Below, piece after piece: positions 62,027-64,000 of a stretch of 64,000 nucleotides of DNA (position 1 is its first letter; each line of letters opens with the position of its first letter). The stretch is from Candidatus Gastranaerophilales bacterium (lineage in GTDB: Bacteria; Cyanobacteriota; Vampirovibrionia; Gastranaerophilales; Gastranaerophilaceae): positions 62,001-126,000 of the forward strand of contig CALUQG010000005.1 in NCBI GenBank assembly GCA_944322855.1, written 5' to 3'. The position numbers and the translations under genes were made by a program. A model generated the notes under the pieces. The model made no database searches, was not told the origin of the DNA, and saw only the letters and a program-made list of their open reading frames with translations.

Positions 62027-63283
62027 ATGATGAATAATTATAATGCACATACCAATAATGAACGAAAAAAAATGCTTTCTGAAATTGGTTTGGAAAATAT
62101 TAATGACTTGTACAGCCGTATAAATAGCGACATTAAAATAAATTCTTTTGATTTACCGGCTCCGATGAGTGAAATTGAAGTAACAAAAGAAATAAAACGT
62201 CTTGCTTCAATAAATAATGTTGATTATGCATCATTTTTAGGAGGAGGAGCATCAAAACGATTTATTCCGGCTGCCGTGACTGCTATTACTTCACGTTTTG
62301 AATTCAATACAGCATACACACCCTATCAGGCAGAAATTTCTCAAGGGACATTGCAATCAATTTATGAATACCAGTCTATGATATGCAATATTACAGGAAT
62401 GGATGTTTCAAATGCATCTTTATATGATGCAGCAACAGCATGTGCAGAAGCAGTATTAATGTCTGCAAGAATAACAGGCAGAAACAAAGCATTATATTGC
62501 AAAAGAATGAATCCGCAATATATTCAGGTAATGAAAACATATGCCGAGGCTGCGGATATCGAACTGTCAGATAATCTTGATAATATCAACGACGATATTG
62601 CCTGTGTAATAATGCAAACACCGGACTATTTGGGCTCTATACATGATGTAAATATCCTGAAAGAAAAAATATCAGATACAAAAACTATGTTAATATGCTG
62701 CTGTGATTTGATTTCATTATCAGTGCTTGAACCTCCTGATTGTGATATCATTGTCGGTGACCTCCAGCCAGTAGGCACAAGCCTGTCTTTTGGCGGTCCA
62801 TACGGAGGTTATCTTGCTTGTCTGGATAAATACAAACGGCAAATACCGGGCAGAGTTGTCGGGAGAACAACAGATGCTGACGGAAATCAAGCATTTTGCC
62901 TGACTTTACAAACACGAGAACAACACATAAGAAGAGAAAAAGCAACAAGCAACATATGTTCAAATCAAGCGCTTATAGCCCTGCAGTCAACAATTTATCT
63001 TACCCTGCTAGGAGAAAAAGGTCTCAGGCAAGTAGCAATGCTGAGTGCCCAAAAAGCACATAAACTTGCACAGAAACTTAAAGACAAAGGCTTTGAAATC
63101 GGTAATAAAACATTTTTCAATGAATTTGTTTTAAAAGTAAATAATTCGGATGAATTTCTTGCCAACTTGAAAGAGAACAAAATTATTGGCGGAACCAAAT
63201 TAGATGAGCATAGAGTTCTCGTTTGTGTAACTGAAATGAATACAGACGAAGAAATAAATAACTATGAATACTTTGCTGTTTAG
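62027..63283 (+). CDS. gcvPA: Glycine dehydrogenase (decarboxylating) subunit 1
   Basis: 418 residues, slightly short of the usual 440-450. Family motifs: FLGGGASKRFIPAAVTAI, TPYQAEISQGTLQSIYEYQ, NASLYDAATACAEAVLMSAR, SFGGPYGGYLAC, PGRVVGRTTDADG and FCLTLQTREQHIRREKATS. This is the non-PLP half of the two-gene P protein; the PLP-binding half gcvPB should follow but does not. Its stop overlaps the convergent rpe stop by 4 bp. Confidence 0.95.
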   Translation: MMNNYNAHTNNERKKMLSEIGLENINDLYSRINSDIKINSFDLPAPMSEIEVTKEIKRLASINNVDYASFLGGGASKRFIPAAVTAITSRFEFNTAYTPYQAEISQGTLQSIYEYQSMICNITGMDVSNASLYDAATACAEAVLMSARITGRNKALYCKRMNPQYIQVMKTYAEAADIELSDNLDNINDDIACVIMQTPDYLGSIHDVNILKEKISDTKTMLICCCDLISLSVLEPPDCDIIVGDLQPVGTSLSFGGPYGGYLACLDKYKRQIPGRVVGRTTDADGNQAFCLTLQTREQHIRREKATSNICSNQALIALQSTIYLTLLGEKGLRQVAMLSAQKAHKLAQKLKDKGFEIGNKTFFNEFVLKVNNSDEFLANLKENKIIGGTKLDEHRVLVCVTEMNTDEEINNYEYFAV

Positions 63284-63924
63284 CTTTTTAAAGCCTTAAT
63301 CGCTTCTTTCATGTCTGTAGAATTGTAAATATAAGAACCTGCAACCAGAGAATTTACACCTAAAGACTTACAAATTTTTGCTGTTTGCTCGTTTATACCG
63401 CCATCTACCTGCACAATCAGATTTTCAGGTGCATTTTGTCTGATAACAGGAATCTTTTCAGCACATTCTTCAATAAATGATTGACCGCCAAAACCAGGTT
63501 CCACAGTCATTACAAGAACCATATCAACCATAAGAAGATATTTTAATATATCCTGAGGCATTGTTTTTGGTTTTATTGCCAGTCCAACAAGCACATTATG
63601 TGATTTTATATTCGATATAATATCCTCCGTGAATTCTCCGGTTGCTTCATAATGAACAGTTATTATATCAGAGCCGGCTTTTACAAAATCCTCTATATAA
63701 TTTTGAGGATTTTCTATCATAAGATGCACATCAAGGGGAATATTTGCGTGGGGCTTTATCGCCTTAACAACAGGAGCACCTATTGTCAAATTCGGTACAA
63801 AATGCCCATCCATAACATCTACATGTATCCAATCTGCACCGTTCTTTTCAAGAATTTCTACTTCGCTTTGCAAATTTGCAAAATCAGCAGATAATATAGA
63901 TGGTGAAACAATAATATTATTCAT
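63280..63924 (-). CDS. rpe: Ribulose-phosphate 3-epimerase
   Basis: 214 residues from ATG 63924, with GAGG 6 bp upstream; a frame start at 63936 lies before that site. Motifs: SPSILSADFANLQ, HVDVMDGHFVPNLTIG (metal His/Asp), VHLMIENP, VHYEA, VLVMTVEPGFGGQSFI and QVDGGINEQTA. It interconverts ribulose 5-phosphate and xylulose 5-phosphate in the pentose phosphate pathway, and so supports ribulose 5-phosphate use by RibBA. It overlaps the end of the upstream gene by 8 bp. Confidence 0.97.
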   Translation of the reverse strand: MNNIIVSPSILSADFANLQSEVEILEKNGADWIHVDVMDGHFVPNLTIGAPVVKAIKPHANIPLDVHLMIENPQNYIEDFVKAGSDIITVHYEATGEFTEDIISNIKSHNVLVGLAIKPKTMPQDILKYLLMVDMVLVMTVEPGFGGQSFIEECAEKIPVIRQNAPENLIVQVDGGINEQTAKICKSLGVNSLVAGSYIYNSTDMKEAIKALKS

Positions 63925-64000
63925 TAACTCCCTCATTTATTAAATTTAGTTTTACACAAGCGTTGTATGCAGCAATCTGCTGCGCATGTTTCTTTGTTTT
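63917..64000 (-). CDS. rnc: C-terminus of probable ribonuclease III (partial)
   Basis: The last 27 codons only, entering from the right edge and ending TAA at 63917. The pattern T-K-K-H-A-Q-Q-I-A-A-Y-N-A-C-V-K-L matches the end of a double-stranded RNA-binding domain (S-K-K-x-A-E-Q-x-A-A-x-x-A-L-x-x-L), as in RNase III. It overlaps the rpe start, so both lie in one operon. The call rests on this short motif. Confidence 0.5.
   Translation of the reverse strand, partial: KTKKHAQQIAAYNACVKLNLINEGVNE

Overview
The window is a gene-dense, AT-rich piece of bacterial chromosome (roughly one third G+C by eye) with mostly ordinary Shine-Dalgarno sites, many 1-8 bp gene overlaps and no rRNA, tRNA, CRISPR array or insertion sequence that I could see. 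The gene content fits a Gram-negative, non-photosynthetic relative of Cyanobacteria, most likely a gut-type Gastranaerophilales (Melainabacteria / Vampirovibrionia). The arguments are an outer-membrane lipid A and LPS export set (LpxI, LpxB, LptC, LptA-like), a homolog of the cyanobacterial iron-sulfur protein LdpA, RNase HIII, a cyanobacteria-style RNase E/G with a basic tail, and a fused B12-binding radical SAM/DUF2344 protein upstream of that RNase. The taxonomic call is an inference from protein content.

Layout. 1-6.9 kb: end of a beta-propeller gene, an O-methyltransferase, acpP and fabF (fatty acid synthesis), an LD-carboxypeptidase, dnaX and hpf. 7-13.7 kb: a secreted GH13 protein facing a tight minus-strand chain lpxI-lpxB-chrA1-chrA2-solute-binding protein-M14 peptidase. 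13.7-17.7 kb: Xer recombinase, PfkB sugar kinase, a small Gln-rich protein, and lptC-lptA. 17.9-21.6 kb: an accessory block with a divergent RelA/SpoT-type synthetase coupled to a small unknown gene, a tiny leader ORF and an unknown membrane protein. 21.7-24.6 kb: riboflavin genes ribE-ribBA coupled to a GNAT. 24.6-31.5 kb: ldpA followed, almost without gaps, by HAD phosphatase, aldolase/DUF115-like fusion, HpcH/HpaI aldolase, ThDP enzyme and GT2. This looks like a surface-glycan pathway for an unusual sugar or sugar acid. 31.5-33.9 kb: an MnmC-type methyltransferase overlapping a flavoprotein gene.

33.9-34.5 kb is a repeat- and hairpin-rich intergenic region ahead of an orphan NarL-type response regulator. 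35-39.4 kb: nadB-nadC-etfB-etfA. 39.6-41 kb: a 58-residue peptide gene and a larger HEAT-like paralog of its N-terminus. 41-46.9 kb: radical SAM, RNase E/G and two small membrane proteins, one FliO-like. 47-52.6 kb: a NeuB-type synthase with a KdsC-type phosphatase, a long TPR protein, lysC, a uridine-kinase-like P-loop kinase and a ribbon-helix-helix regulator with a palindromic operator. 52.8-59.4 kb: a glycine-zipper protein, a 5'-nucleotidase-type metallophosphatase and a very large AsmA-like protein. 59.5-64 kb: rnhC, gcvT-gcvH-gcvPA, rpe and the last codons of a probable rnc.

The most notable points are a palindromic -35 hexamer that appears to serve two divergent promoters (hpf and GH13), the RelA/SpoT-like gene pair, the LdpA homolog heading a glycan cluster, the split-MnmC-like pair, the repeat/hairpin cluster at 34 kb, and short F-x-G motifs recurring in otherwise unrelated accessory proteins.
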